Source of the DNA: Acidobacteriaceae bacterium
GTDB taxonomy: Bacteria > Acidobacteriota > Terriglobia > Terriglobales > Acidobacteriaceae
Direction of reading: 5' to 3'
Length of the DNA: 23,122 nucleotides
Assembly: GCA_003165855.1 (NCBI GenBank)
Contig: PMXH01000304.1
Coordinates: 1 to 23,122 of the forward strand
Notes under the pieces: model-generated
Databases searched by the model: none
What the model saw: only the letters and a program-made list of their open reading frames with translations
What the model was told of the DNA's origin: nothing
Position numbers and translations under genes: made by a program
Shown: piece after piece, positions 8,953 to 17,242 of the stretch
Layout: every line of letters starts with the position of its first letter
Numbering within the stretch: position 1 is the stretch's first letter

Positions 8953-10092
8953 TCAACGCGTGCCGGCCCCAAATTCAAACACCGTCACGCTGTGAAATTC
9001 TTGCCCCGGCTTCAACTCTGTCGAAGGAAAGTTCGCATGGTTCGGCGAGTCCGGGAAATGCTGCGTTTCCAGACAAAATGCGAAGCGTGATTTGTAGACG
9101 CGGCCTTCCTTGCCGGTGATCGATCCGTCAAGGTTGTTCCCTGTGTAGAACTGCACTCCAGGTTCGGTTGTCAGGACCCGCAGAATCCGGCCAGTCGTCG
9201 GCTCATACACCTCGGCCGCTTCGGCCAACTGGCCTTGCGCGTGATCCAGTACAAAGTTGTTGTCGTATCCTCCGCCGATGCGCAACTGAGGATCATCCGC
9301 GTCGATCCGCTCGCCGATGGCATGCGGCGTTCGAAAGTCGAACGGCGTGCCTTCCACTGACTTCAGTTCTCCCGTCGGAATCTGGGTAGCATCTGCAGGA
9401 GTAAAGCGGGAAGCATCGATCTTCAGCACGTGTCCTAGAACCTCACCTTTGCCTTGGCCTTGCAGGTTGAAATAAGAATGATTGGTCAGGTTTAGGACGG
9501 TGTCCTTATCGGTGGTCGCCGAATACTCGATCCGCAATGCGCTTCCAATCAACGTGTAACGCACGGTTGTAGTGAGCGTACCGGGGAAGCCCTGATCGCC
9601 ATCCCTGCTCACATAACCGAGTTCGACTCCATCTTTAATTTGCCGGGCCGTCCAGACCACCTTGTCGAACCCGCGGATTCCTCCGTGCAGCGCGTTGTCG
9701 CCGTTGTTCTTTGGAATGGAATACGTCTTGCCGTCGAGCTGGAAGCTTCCATGCGCGATACGATTCGCGTAGCGCCCAACAATCGCTCCGAAATAAGGCG
9801 TCTGCGCGATGTACTTATCGACCGAATCATAGCCCAGCACCACGTCGTCGAGCTTGCCGTTGCGATCCGGCGTACGCAGCGAAACGATGATCCCTCCATA
9901 GGTCATAATGCGGACTTCGACCTTGCCGTCCGCCAACGTGTAAAGATCGACCGCTGTTCCGTCCGACGTGTGTCCAAATGCTTGTTTGGAAACGTTTGTC
10001 TTTCCTTGCATAGATATCGTGAGCATAATCAGAATGCAGAAAATTGCAAACAAGTGCTTGCCCTTGTTTGAAAGCATGGTTCCTCTTTTCAT
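8953..10092 (-). CDS. galM: Exported aldose 1-epimerase (mutarotase)
   Basis: Interconverts alpha and beta anomers of aldoses such as galactose and glucose; here it carries a signal peptide (HLFAIFCILIMLTISMQG), so it acts in the periplasm. The family pattern is complete over ~340 residues: YGGIIVSLRTPDRNGKLDDVVLG, YFGAIVGRYANRI, NALHGGIRGFDKVVW, LNLTNHSYFNLQG with the catalytic-type His near residue 205, GGYDNNFVLD, TTEPGVQFYTGNNLDG, and CLETQHFPDSPNH with the catalytic-type Glu near residue 342. Two starts are possible, 10092 (MKRGTM...) and 10077 (MLSNKG...); both have purine-rich sequence close upstream and neither is clearly better. It is followed on the same strand by the FG-GAP fusion gene, but they are 144 bp apart. 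Confidence 0.92.
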   Translation of the reverse strand: MKRGTMLSNKGKHLFAIFCILIMLTISMQGKTNVSKQAFGHTSDGTAVDLYTLADGKVEVRIMTYGGIIVSLRTPDRNGKLDDVVLGYDSVDKYIAQTPYFGAIVGRYANRIAHGSFQLDGKTYSIPKNNGDNALHGGIRGFDKVVWTARQIKDGVELGYVSRDGDQGFPGTLTTTVRYTLIGSALRIEYSATTDKDTVLNLTNHSYFNLQGQGKGEVLGHVLKIDASRFTPADATQIPTGELKSVEGTPFDFRTPHAIGERIDADDPQLRIGGGYDNNFVLDHAQGQLAEAAEVYEPTTGRILRVLTTEPGVQFYTGNNLDGSITGKEGRVYKSRFAFCLETQHFPDSPNHANFPSTELKPGQEFHSVTVFEFGAGTR

Positions 10093-10221
10093 CTGCTCCG
10101 TTTTGACTCTCTGGATTTCTCTGGGATCGGCTTACTGGACAGTATATAAACTCGGCTGGCCGCCGATCACGCACCACAGCCTATCAGGCCGCACGCGAAT
10201 ACAACAAAATATCTTGCGATG

Positions 10222-10241
10222 GAGGTGATGCACGTCACCTC
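10222..10241. repeat. Inverted repeat, 7-bp arms
   Basis: GAGGTGA (10222-10228) and TCACCTC (10235-10241) with loop TGCACG. It may be an operator or RNA hairpin upstream of the epimerase. A second inverted repeat begins 10 bp to its right. Confidence 0.45.
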
Positions 10242-10251
10242 TGGATGTGGG

Positions 10252-10268
10252 GACCGGTGAGGCCGGTC
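10252..10268. repeat. Inverted repeat, 6-bp arms
   Basis: GACCGG (10252-10257) and CCGGTC (10263-10268) with loop TGAGG, close to the repeat at 10222-10241. No T-run follows on either strand, so it is not a good terminator. Confidence 0.4.
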
Positions 10269-10326
10269 ACAGCAATCGGTCATTCTGCTTTCCTAGAATG
10301 CTATTCGGTTCCCAGAAATCGGTGCC

Positions 10327-10359
10327 CACTCTCATCGCTCGATGTCGCTTATGAGAGTG
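10327..10359. repeat. Inverted repeat, 9-bp perfect arms
   Basis: CACTCTCAT (10327-10335) and ATGAGAGTG (10351-10359) separated by 15 nt. Perfect nine-base arms so close together suggest an operator or a structured leader; the role is unknown. Confidence 0.45.
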
Positions 10360-10441
10360 AGCGGGGCAGCACGATCCACCAGATCGGCAATCCCCGCAAT
10401 TTCAGAATACAGGGCTTCAACTCAAAATAAAAAGAAACACC

Positions 10442-10631
10442 ATGACTCGCTTACTGAAAAGTATTGCCGCCACATTGCTCGCCGTCTCAGCTTATGCTCA
10501 AAGCAGCGACGGGCAGCCCGTCGGCGAATTCGACCGTCACTACATCCAGAGGAACTGCAGGCACCATCGCAATGTTTTCAGGCAAAAGCACGATCCCGAA
10601 CTCTCACATTTCTCAAAAAGGAAATCGGTAA
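10442..10631 (+). pseudogene. Frameshifted remnant of a secreted protein
   Basis: ATG 10442 opens a convincing signal peptide (MTRLLKSIAATLLAVSAYAQ). Past ~10500 the same frame turns into low-quality sequence, while the +1 frame reads ATGSPSANSTVTTSR and then GTAGTIAMFSGKSTIPNSHISQ before stopping at 10631. That second stretch has the style of secreted tail-fibre/endosialidase-chaperone-associated proteins (GT-GTI-x-F-x-STI-x-NS-x-I). A frame change near 10496-10515 plus an early stop makes this a broken 5' end whose remainder is missing. The family assignment is memory-based and weak; the frame switch is directly visible. Confidence 0.5.
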
Positions 10632-10956
10632 TCCGTCAGAGAGCATCGAACAACGGCGCAAGAAGACGAACCGCAGCGTCAGATGAATCTACACCCGGCG
10701 ATTGCAGCGCTTCTTACCTGCGGAACAAGACCAGAGTGCCCAGACGGTGTTCGCAATTAAGTACTGGATGGCGCACGCGGAGAATCCATGGATGACCTCT
10801 GCGACAAGATCAAAGAGGACGTTCAGTTCCCCAAGATGTGGGCAAAAAGGTGCGGATTCTGCTTGGAGTTGCCTTCAGTTGTATCGAATGTGCTAAAAAT
10901 CGGCAAAACAACGGAAGCACAGGCTGCGGAAACAATTGAAAGAGCGAGGGAAATAT
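10632..10956. other. No supported gene; probable decayed sequence
   Basis: Short frames exist but none looks like a conserved protein. One forward frame ending at 11009 finishes in GERGFEPPTPWSR, which is only the antisense translation of the tRNA fragment next door. The stretch is consistent with decay beside an integration site. Confidence 0.4.
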
Positions 10957-11001
<45 letters not shown>

Positions 11002-11052
11002 TTCAGTAGAGTCAACAGCTAACTCATTGGTCTGGTATCGCTTACGAATCTT

Positions 11053-11074
11053 GGGTGCAAACTCAGTTGCACCC
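11053..11074. repeat. Inverted repeat, 8-bp perfect arms, beside the tRNA remnant
   Basis: GGGTGCAA (11053-11060) and TTGCACCC (11067-11074) with a 6-nt loop. A second copy of the right arm's core, TGCACCCA (11076-11083), follows at once and can pair with TGGGTGCA (11052-11059) instead. It lies 52 bp from the tRNA half, where integrase arm or core sites would be expected. Confidence 0.45.
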
Positions 11075-11241
11075 ATGCACCCAATCGTCTTCTATCGTCA
11101 GCAATCAAGCTTCAGAGGACAAATACACGGAGGTCATTGTAGCGAGGTGGAATCGTGAATGCGGTGAATTACAATACATCCATTGAGCGGTGAGTCGCAG
11201 TCTCACCTAGGAGGATGATACCGACGACGGAGCTTTGGCGA

Positions 11242-11263
11242 AGTGCTCGTTAAGTTGAGCACT
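11242..11263. promoter_or_regulatory. Inverted repeat ahead of the efflux operon
   Basis: AGTGCTC (11242-11248) and GAGCACT (11257-11263) with an 8-nt spacer, about 40 bp before the first gene of the metal-efflux operon. The geometry fits a dimeric repressor operator or a leader hairpin. No regulator gene lies next to the operon. Confidence 0.35.
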
Positions 11264-11303
11264 CGTTCGAGATCCACAGTCAGTGTGCTTTGATCTCAAC
11301 CTT

Positions 11304-12572
11304 ATGCCAGACAGGTACGTTCGGATATTCGCGCTCGCTACGATATTTCTCCTGCTAGTCGGGGTAGTCAGTGCGCAAAATACGACGCCGATCAGTCTTG
11401 ATCAAGCCATCGACCTGGCACTAGCGCACAACCATTCCATCAAAGCTACGCGAACTCTGATTCTGCAGAATCAAGCCCAAGAGATTACAGCAAACCTGCG
11501 CCCCAATCCCACTCTTGGAGCTGATAGCCAGTTCGTCCCATTTTTCAGTCCGCAGGATTTTTCTGGGGAAAACCTGAATGAGACTCAGCAGTTTGATATT
11601 GGGATCGGGTACCTGTTTGAACGTGGTCACAAGCGGCAGCGTCGATTGCAAGCCGCTCGCGATCAAACCGCTGTCACACGGGCCCAAGTCGCTGACGCCG
11701 AACGAACTCTAGCTTTCAATGTAGGCCAGCAGTTCGTCAGCGTCTTACTGGCGGAATCCACTCTTCAGTTCGCGCTTCAAGATCTACGGAGCTTCCAGCA
11801 AACGGTCGATATTAGCGAGACACAGCTCAAGGCGGGTTACATCGGTGAAGGCGACTATCTTAAGATCAAGCTGCAGCTTCTGCAGTTTCAGACCGATGTG
11901 TCCTCTGCCCGTCTAGCGAAAGTGCAAGCGCTTGTCGGTCTGCGTGAGTTCCTGGGCTACAACGCGGTACCGGCTGATTTTGACGTGATTGGCGATCTGG
12001 CGTATCAACCGCTCAAGACGAACCTTGAAGACTTGCAGACGAAGGCAATGCGTGAGCGTCCCGATTTTCGTGCGGCGGAATTGGGGTCAACCGCGGCCCA
12101 GAGTCAGATCCTACTGGCCAAAGCGAACGCCAAGGTGGACGTAAATGGCACGTACGACTTCACCCATGTTTCCGGTGAGAACACGGCTTCGATCTTTGCG
12201 AATTTTGAGCTGCCGATCTTCAACCGCAATCAAGGAGAGATCGCGCGTACCGGTTATGTGCTGACTCAGGCGCAGGAGCAGCGGCAAGCGGTCAGTGATA
12301 CGGTTCTCTCCGACGTGGCCAATGCCCATGAGGCTGTGAGGAGCAATGACGAAGTGGTGCAACTCTATACTTCCGGGTACCTCAAGCAAGCGCAGGATTC
12401 GCGTGACATCAGCGAATATGCGTATAAGCGCGGCGCTGCCAGCCTGTTGGATTTTCTCGATGCGGAGCGCAGCTACAGGTCCGTTCAACTGGCCTACCGC
12501 CAAGCGCTGGCCTCGTATATGACCGCTGTTGAGCAACTGAAGGAAGCGGTGGGGACGAGGAACCTGCCATGA
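11304..12572 (+). CDS. TolC/CzcC-family outer-membrane efflux channel
   Basis: Outer-membrane channel of the three-part RND efflux system encoded here; it forms the exit duct across the outer membrane and periplasm. ATG 11304 begins a clear signal peptide (RIFALATIFLLLVGVVSAQ); an in-frame GTG at 11283 is possible. After processing, TPISLDQAIDLALAHNHSIKATR opens the outer-membrane efflux protein domain, which recurs as two similar halves (first half up to ~220; the second begins near LQTKAMRERPDFRAAELG). NFELPIFNRNQGEIART is the usual signature before the second helical pair. Length, about 422 residues, is normal for CzcC/CnrC. Its stop overlaps the start of the adaptor gene by four bases (ATGA), so translation is coupled. 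Confidence 0.92.
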   Translation: MPDRYVRIFALATIFLLLVGVVSAQNTTPISLDQAIDLALAHNHSIKATRTLILQNQAQEITANLRPNPTLGADSQFVPFFSPQDFSGENLNETQQFDIGIGYLFERGHKRQRRLQAARDQTAVTRAQVADAERTLAFNVGQQFVSVLLAESTLQFALQDLRSFQQTVDISETQLKAGYIGEGDYLKIKLQLLQFQTDVSSARLAKVQALVGLREFLGYNAVPADFDVIGDLAYQPLKTNLEDLQTKAMRERPDFRAAELGSTAAQSQILLAKANAKVDVNGTYDFTHVSGENTASIFANFELPIFNRNQGEIARTGYVLTQAQEQRQAVSDTVLSDVANAHEAVRSNDEVVQLYTSGYLKQAQDSRDISEYAYKRGAASLLDFLDAERSYRSVQLAYRQALASYMTAVEQLKEAVGTRNLP

Positions 12573-13741
12573 ACGTTGGCACCAGCCGTTGGCGGCGATT
12601 GCCTGCACTGGCCGCTGTGTGGGTGGCGATGTGGCTCGTACTGACCTCCTGTCATGGTTCAGGCCCGAATCCCGTCTCCAACTCTGGCGGCGCAAATAAC
12701 TCAAACAATCCTGAGCTGTTTACCATCCCGCAAGACCAAATGTCGCACGTGCAGGTGCTGCTGGTGCAGCCCACGACGCTGACCCGATCCCTACGGCTGA
12801 CTGGGTCTGTGGCTTACAACAGCTTTCGCACCACACCGGTCATCACTCAGGTAAGCGGACCGGTCAGCAGGGTAGTGGTCGTCCCAGGGCAAAAAGTAAC
12901 TCAGGGCGAGCCCATGTTGTACGTGGCGAGTCCTGATTACTCGCAACTCCGCACAAACTATTTGAAGGCGATTGCTGCCTATGCCCTGGCCCAAAAGGCT
13001 AACGCCCGAGCCGAAGACTTGTATCAGCATCACGCGATTGCAGAGCAGAATGTGGAGCAGGCGCAGTCGGCTGAGGTGCAAGCCAGCGGCGACTTAATCG
13101 CGGCGCAAGCTGCATTGAAAGTTATGGGAGTTTCCGATCCCGACGCACTTGTGAAAGCTCCGCCCTCTTTTGAGGTTCCGGTAAAGGCGCCGATTGGCGG
13201 CCTGGTGGTTGAGCAGGATGTTTCCGCCGGGCAGCTCATCCAACCCGGCACCACGCAATGTTTCATGATTTCCGACGTCAGTACCGTCTGGGTTCTGGTC
13301 AATATCTATCAGAAGGATATGCCCTACGTGCGCGTGGGAGATCAGGTGACCATTCAGACGGATACTTATCCTGAACTGTTCCATGGGCGCATTGCGTACG
13401 TGGCAGCGTCCCTGGATCCGAGCACGCGCACGCTGCAGGCACGCATCGAGACCAATAATCCCGGCGAAAAACTGAAGAAAGATATGTACGTGGTTGCAAA
13501 CGTAAACGCGGGCACGATACAAAATGCCATTGCGCTACCAGATGCAGCTGTCCTGCGCGATAGCGAGAACCAGCCTTTTGTTTATGCTGCGGCATCTGCG
13601 AACCAGTTTGGCAGACGCTCGGTGACGCTGGGAGAAAGTTTGAACGGACAGACACAGATTACCAGCGGCCTAAAAGCCGGCGACCAGGTTATCGGAAATG
13701 GCAGCTTGTTTCTGCAGTTCGCGAATTCACAGCAGCGTTAG
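12569..13741 (+). CDS. RND efflux periplasmic adaptor (CzcB/CusB-like lipoprotein)
   Basis: Membrane-fusion protein bridging the inner-membrane pump and the outer-membrane channel. The N terminus is a lipoprotein signal: a hydrophobic run and lipobox LTSC with Cys28 as the likely lipid anchor. A Ser/Asn/Gly-rich linker (~30-50) follows. A lipoyl/barrel-sandwich half (GPVSRVVVVPGQKVTQGEPML), an alpha-helical hairpin (~125-195, rich in Ala, Gln and Glu), the second lipoyl half (VKAPIGGLVVEQDVSAGQLI) and the beta-barrel with VWVLVNIYQKDMPYVRVGDQV complete the fold. There is no His-rich metal-binding extension. Its start overlaps the channel gene by 4 bp and the pump gene begins 68 bp downstream. 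Confidence 0.92.
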   Translation: MNVGTSRWRRLPALAAVWVAMWLVLTSCHGSGPNPVSNSGGANNSNNPELFTIPQDQMSHVQVLLVQPTTLTRSLRLTGSVAYNSFRTTPVITQVSGPVSRVVVVPGQKVTQGEPMLYVASPDYSQLRTNYLKAIAAYALAQKANARAEDLYQHHAIAEQNVEQAQSAEVQASGDLIAAQAALKVMGVSDPDALVKAPPSFEVPVKAPIGGLVVEQDVSAGQLIQPGTTQCFMISDVSTVWVLVNIYQKDMPYVRVGDQVTIQTDTYPELFHGRIAYVAASLDPSTRTLQARIETNNPGEKLKKDMYVVANVNAGTIQNAIALPDAAVLRDSENQPFVYAAASANQFGRRSVTLGESLNGQTQITSGLKAGDQVIGNGSLFLQFANSQQR

Positions 13742-13809
13742 TCGCGAGGCGCATACTTTGTGAAACGTCCCAACACTCTGGCAATAGTGATAGCGTCCAC
13801 CAAAACGGC

Positions 13810-16800
13810 ATGATCCACCGAATAGTCCAAGCGGCGCTGCGGCAACGGTTTCTGGTGCTGATGCTGACCGCTTTCATCACGGTCGGAGGCATACTGTCGT
13901 TTCAGCGGATGCCGGTGGATGCCTATCCCGACCTTTCGCCTCCACAGGTCGAAATCATCACCCAATGGCCAGACCATGCCGCGGAAGAAGTCGAACGCCT
14001 GGTCACGCTTCCCCTGGAACTGGAGATGAACGGCGTCCCGCACATGGTGGTGATGCGATCCATCTCGCTTTATGGACTGTCCGACGTAATCCTCACCTTC
14101 GAAGAAAACACCAACGATTACTTTGCCCGCCAGATTGTTTTTGAGCGCCTCGCTCAGGCCACGCTGCCAACCGGCGTAACCCCAAGCATGGCGCCGCTTT
14201 TCAGCCCCAGCGGCCTGGTCTACCGTTATGTGCTGGAAAGTCCCGACCGCAGCCCGCAGGAACTGAAAACGATTGAAGACTGGGTGATTGAACGAGCTTA
14301 TCGTTCGGTCCATGGCGTGGCAGACGACTCAGGCTTCGGTGGAACGGTCATGCAGTATCAGGTGCTGCTTGACCCCGCGCGCATCTATGGCTATCACCTG
14401 ACCATTCCACAAGTCACTGCAGCTCTGGCTGCCAACAACTCGAATGCCGGCGGCGGCTTTTATTCTCAAGGCGGACAGTTCTACTACGTCCGCGGCATCG
14501 GGCTGGTACGGAACACCGAGGACATTGGAAACATAGTGGTCGGCGCCAACAAAGGCGTGCCCATCCGAGTACGCGATGTTGGAGACGTAGCGATCGGGCA
14601 CGCGCCGCGGCTGGGAGAATTCGGTTTCCAGAAGAATGACGATGCGGTGGAGGGCGTCATTCTTATGCTGCGTGGAGAGCAGACGCAGAACGTCCTCAAG
14701 GGAGTTGAAGCCAAGACGGAGGAACTGAATCGCAAGATCCTGCCGCCCGACGTCAAGATACACCCTTATTACGACCGCAGCGAATTGGTGGACCTGACCA
14801 CGGACACAGTGGAGGCGAACCTGCTTCGTGGCATGGTGCTGGTCTTGGTCGTGCTGATGTTTTTTCTGGTCAGCTTCCGCGCTGCCGTTATTGTTGCCCT
14901 CACCATTCCACTCTCACTCTTGTTTGCTTTCATCGTGCTCCACGCGCACGACGTTGCCGCGAATTTGCTTTCTATCGGTGCCATTGATTTTGGGATTGTC
15001 ATCGATGGCACCGTCGTGATGGTTGAAAATATCTACCGCGAGCTGGCACTACGGGAGGGACAGAACTATAAGCTGAATGAAGTCATTCTTGTAGCCGCAA
15101 AAGATGTAGATCGCCCGATCTTCTATTCGGTCGCTGTTATCCTTGCCGGATATCTGCCGATTTACGCGCTGAGCGGGCCGTCGGGCAAGCTGTTTCACCC
15201 CATGGCTGAGACCATGTCATTTGCTCTGGTGGGCGCGCTTATCCTGACGCTAACACTAGTTCCCGTGCTCGCCTCCTACTGGTTCAAAAGCGGCGTAAGC
15301 GAGAAACGCAATCGCGCATTTGAATGGATGAAGGGAAAATATGCTGGTCAACTGGATTGGGCGCTCGATCGGCCCAAGACCACCATAGCGATCGCAACCC
15401 TGATCTTTGGGGCGACTCTTCTGCTGGTGCCCTTCATCGGTGGCGAGTTCATGCCTCACCTCGATGAAGGCGCGCTCTGGGTGCGGGCGACCATGCCCTA
15501 CACTGTTTCCTTTGAGGAGGCCAGCAGCATTGCTCCTCAGATCCGTGACATTCTGATGTCTTATCCGCAGGTTACCGTCGTAGGTTCAGAGTTGGGGCGC
15601 CCTGACGATGGCACTGATCCCACCGGATTTTTTAATTGTGAATTCTACGTTGGCCTCAAGCCTTATAAGGACAAAGCATGGACCGGCCAGATCAGCGAGA
15701 AAAAACAGCTGATCGAATCGATCAACAAGAAGCTCACGGCCTTTCCCGGGATCATTTTCAACTATACCCAGCCTGCAGAAGATGCCGTGGACGAAGCACT
15801 CACCGGCCTCAAGAGTTCTTTGGCGGTCAAGATATACGGTGAGGATTTGAATGTATTACAGGACAAAGCGATCCAGATCAAGAACACGCTCAGCAATGTG
15901 CCGGGGTTTACCGACCTCACAGTGGTGCGCGAACTTGGTCAGCCCAGCCTGCTGGTCGACGTCGATCGGAACAAGATCGCACGGTATGGGATCAATGTCT
16001 CGGATGTGGGAGCTGTGATTTCAGCAGCAGTGGGCGGACAGGCGGTCACTCAGGTTATTCAAGGGGAGAAGCTGTTCGATCTGGTTGTCCGCATGCAGCC
16101 CCAGTTCCGCAGCAGCGAGCATGAGATCGGAAATCTGTTGGTCGGCACTCCGGACGGGCAACAGATTCCTCTCAGCCAGCTCGCCGACATCCGCCAGGGA
16201 AACGGTGCGTCCTTCATTTATCGCGAAAACAACTCCCGCTACATCGGCGTGCAATACAGCGTGGAGGGACTTGATTTGGAGCGGGCCGTTCGAGACGGGC
16301 AAGCGGCTGTCAAGAAAGTGGTGGCGCTGCCGCAGGGTTACCGGATGGAATGGGGCGGCGAATACAGCCAGTTTCTCGAGGCCAAATCGCAGATGTACTT
16401 TATTGGCCCCCTCGCCGTAGTCCTAATTTTCATGATCTTGTTTGCCCTGTACGGAAATTTCAAGTTTCCCGTCACTATCGCTCTCGGTGTAATCATGACG
16501 GAACCGGTGGGCGCGCTGGTTGCGCTGAAACTCACACACACTCCCTTCAGCGTTTCCTCAGTCTTGGGTCTTCTGGCGTTGCTCGGGGTTTCAGTGGAGA
16601 CTGCGGTCATTCTCGTCTCCTACATCAACAAGCTGCGCCGGGAAGGTATGGAGATCCGCCCCGCCACCAGGGAAGCTTCGCTCCTGCGGCTTCGCCCGAT
16701 TATGATGACCGCCCTGGTTGCCTGCCTGGGATTGCTGCCAGCTGCGCTTTCCACCGGCATTGGATCGGATACTCAAAGACCGTTCGCCATCGTCATCGTG

Positions 16801-16893
16801 GCCGGCCTCATCTCCCGGCTCTTCATCGGATTCTTCGTCAATCCTGTCTTGTACGAGATGGTTGCCCGCGAGGGCGATGTGCTGCAGGTCTAG
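13810..16893 (+). CDS. CzcA-family heavy-metal RND efflux pump
   Basis: Proton-driven inner-membrane pump of 1027 residues, the normal length for heavy-metal RND transporters. It starts MIHRIVQAALRQRFLVLML, the usual first helix, and has the two repeated halves each with a large periplasmic loop and a six-helix bundle. Transmembrane helix 4 carries DFGIVIDGTVVMVEN with Asp393, Asp399 and Glu406, the DFG-x3-DG-x4-VEN signature of the divalent-cation groups (Co/Zn/Cd/Ni) rather than the Cu/Ag group. The position after DG is Thr where Ala is common. FMPHLDEGALWVRATMP and the GRPDDGTDPTGF loop are also typical. It is last in a channel-adaptor-pump operon. The exact metal cannot be told from sequence. 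Confidence 0.94.
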   Translation: MIHRIVQAALRQRFLVLMLTAFITVGGILSFQRMPVDAYPDLSPPQVEIITQWPDHAAEEVERLVTLPLELEMNGVPHMVVMRSISLYGLSDVILTFEENTNDYFARQIVFERLAQATLPTGVTPSMAPLFSPSGLVYRYVLESPDRSPQELKTIEDWVIERAYRSVHGVADDSGFGGTVMQYQVLLDPARIYGYHLTIPQVTAALAANNSNAGGGFYSQGGQFYYVRGIGLVRNTEDIGNIVVGANKGVPIRVRDVGDVAIGHAPRLGEFGFQKNDDAVEGVILMLRGEQTQNVLKGVEAKTEELNRKILPPDVKIHPYYDRSELVDLTTDTVEANLLRGMVLVLVVLMFFLVSFRAAVIVALTIPLSLLFAFIVLHAHDVAANLLSIGAIDFGIVIDGTVVMVENIYRELALREGQNYKLNEVILVAAKDVDRPIFYSVAVILAGYLPIYALSGPSGKLFHPMAETMSFALVGALILTLTLVPVLASYWFKSGVSEKRNRAFEWMKGKYAGQLDWALDRPKTTIAIATLIFGATLLLVPFIGGEFMPHLDEGALWVRATMPYTVSFEEASSIAPQIRDILMSYPQVTVVGSELGRPDDGTDPTGFFNCEFYVGLKPYKDKAWTGQISEKKQLIESINKKLTAFPGIIFNYTQPAEDAVDEALTGLKSSLAVKIYGEDLNVLQDKAIQIKNTLSNVPGFTDLTVVRELGQPSLLVDVDRNKIARYGINVSDVGAVISAAVGGQAVTQVIQGEKLFDLVVRMQPQFRSSEHEIGNLLVGTPDGQQIPLSQLADIRQGNGASFIYRENNSRYIGVQYSVEGLDLERAVRDGQAAVKKVVALPQGYRMEWGGEYSQFLEAKSQMYFIGPLAVVLIFMILFALYGNFKFPVTIALGVIMTEPVGALVALKLTHTPFSVSSVLGLLALLGVSVETAVILVSYINKLRREGMEIRPATREASLLRLRPIMMTALVACLGLLPAALSTGIGSDTQRPFAIVIVAGLISRLFIGFFVNPVLYEMVAREGDVLQV

Positions 16894-16946
16894 GCGAAAG
16901 CCAGAGTTAGAACACTCACCGAGTGTGTCGAGCGACCTTTTGACAT

Positions 16947-17182
16947 TTGCAGGAGCTGATAGCATCCAAACCGATGACCTGGAGCCAAACAATCAAAGGC
17001 GTGGACGCCGACTGCGGGGAATACACTCCCTATCAGAACTCCGGTCCAGCGAGGGTGGGCCAGCCCATCATCGCAGGCGATGGCTACGCCTACTTCCCGT
17101 ACGTCTACACTCTGCAGCCGCTGGCCTCGAATCAAGCTCTTTGCCCAAGTGGTGGTTACACGAGCCACATTGAAACTCATTC
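16947..17182 (+). pseudogene. N-terminal fragment of a propeller-like secreted protein
   Basis: This frame reads MTWSQTIKGVDADCGEYTPY, then GPARVGQPIIAGDGYAYFPYVYTLQP and GGYTSHIE. The style is that of PQQ-like/beta-propeller exported proteins (an 'IAGDGYAYFPY' blade). No signal peptide or proper start is present, and a stop lies directly upstream, so the 5' part is missing: the fragment begins abruptly ~50 bp after the efflux pump. Around 17171-17182 the frame must shift to join NSFALDAGWTDGSPLEINVG, which continues into the gene at 17243. This is a broken 5' section of the same ancestral gene. Confidence 0.6.
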
Positions 17183-17242
17183 GCGCTTGATGCGGGTTGG
17201 ACGGACGGCTCGCCCCTTGAGATTAACGTTGGGGATTGGGCG

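Larger units (their letters stand above)
10093..10441. other. Gene-free 349-bp stretch with inverted repeats
   Basis: No credible coding sequence is seen here. It contains the leader of the epimerase gene on the minus strand, three perfect inverted repeats listed separately, and the leader of the broken gene at 10442. Confidence 0.5.

Noticed and set aside
10222..10268. Intrinsic terminators or a CRISPR-like repeat
   Set aside because: The inverted repeats differ from each other, have no regular spacers and no following T-run.
16350..16910. Forward frame overlapping the end of the efflux pump
   Set aside because: Out-of-frame shadow of the pump; the pump frame has conserved transmembrane and GIGSD-type sequence here.
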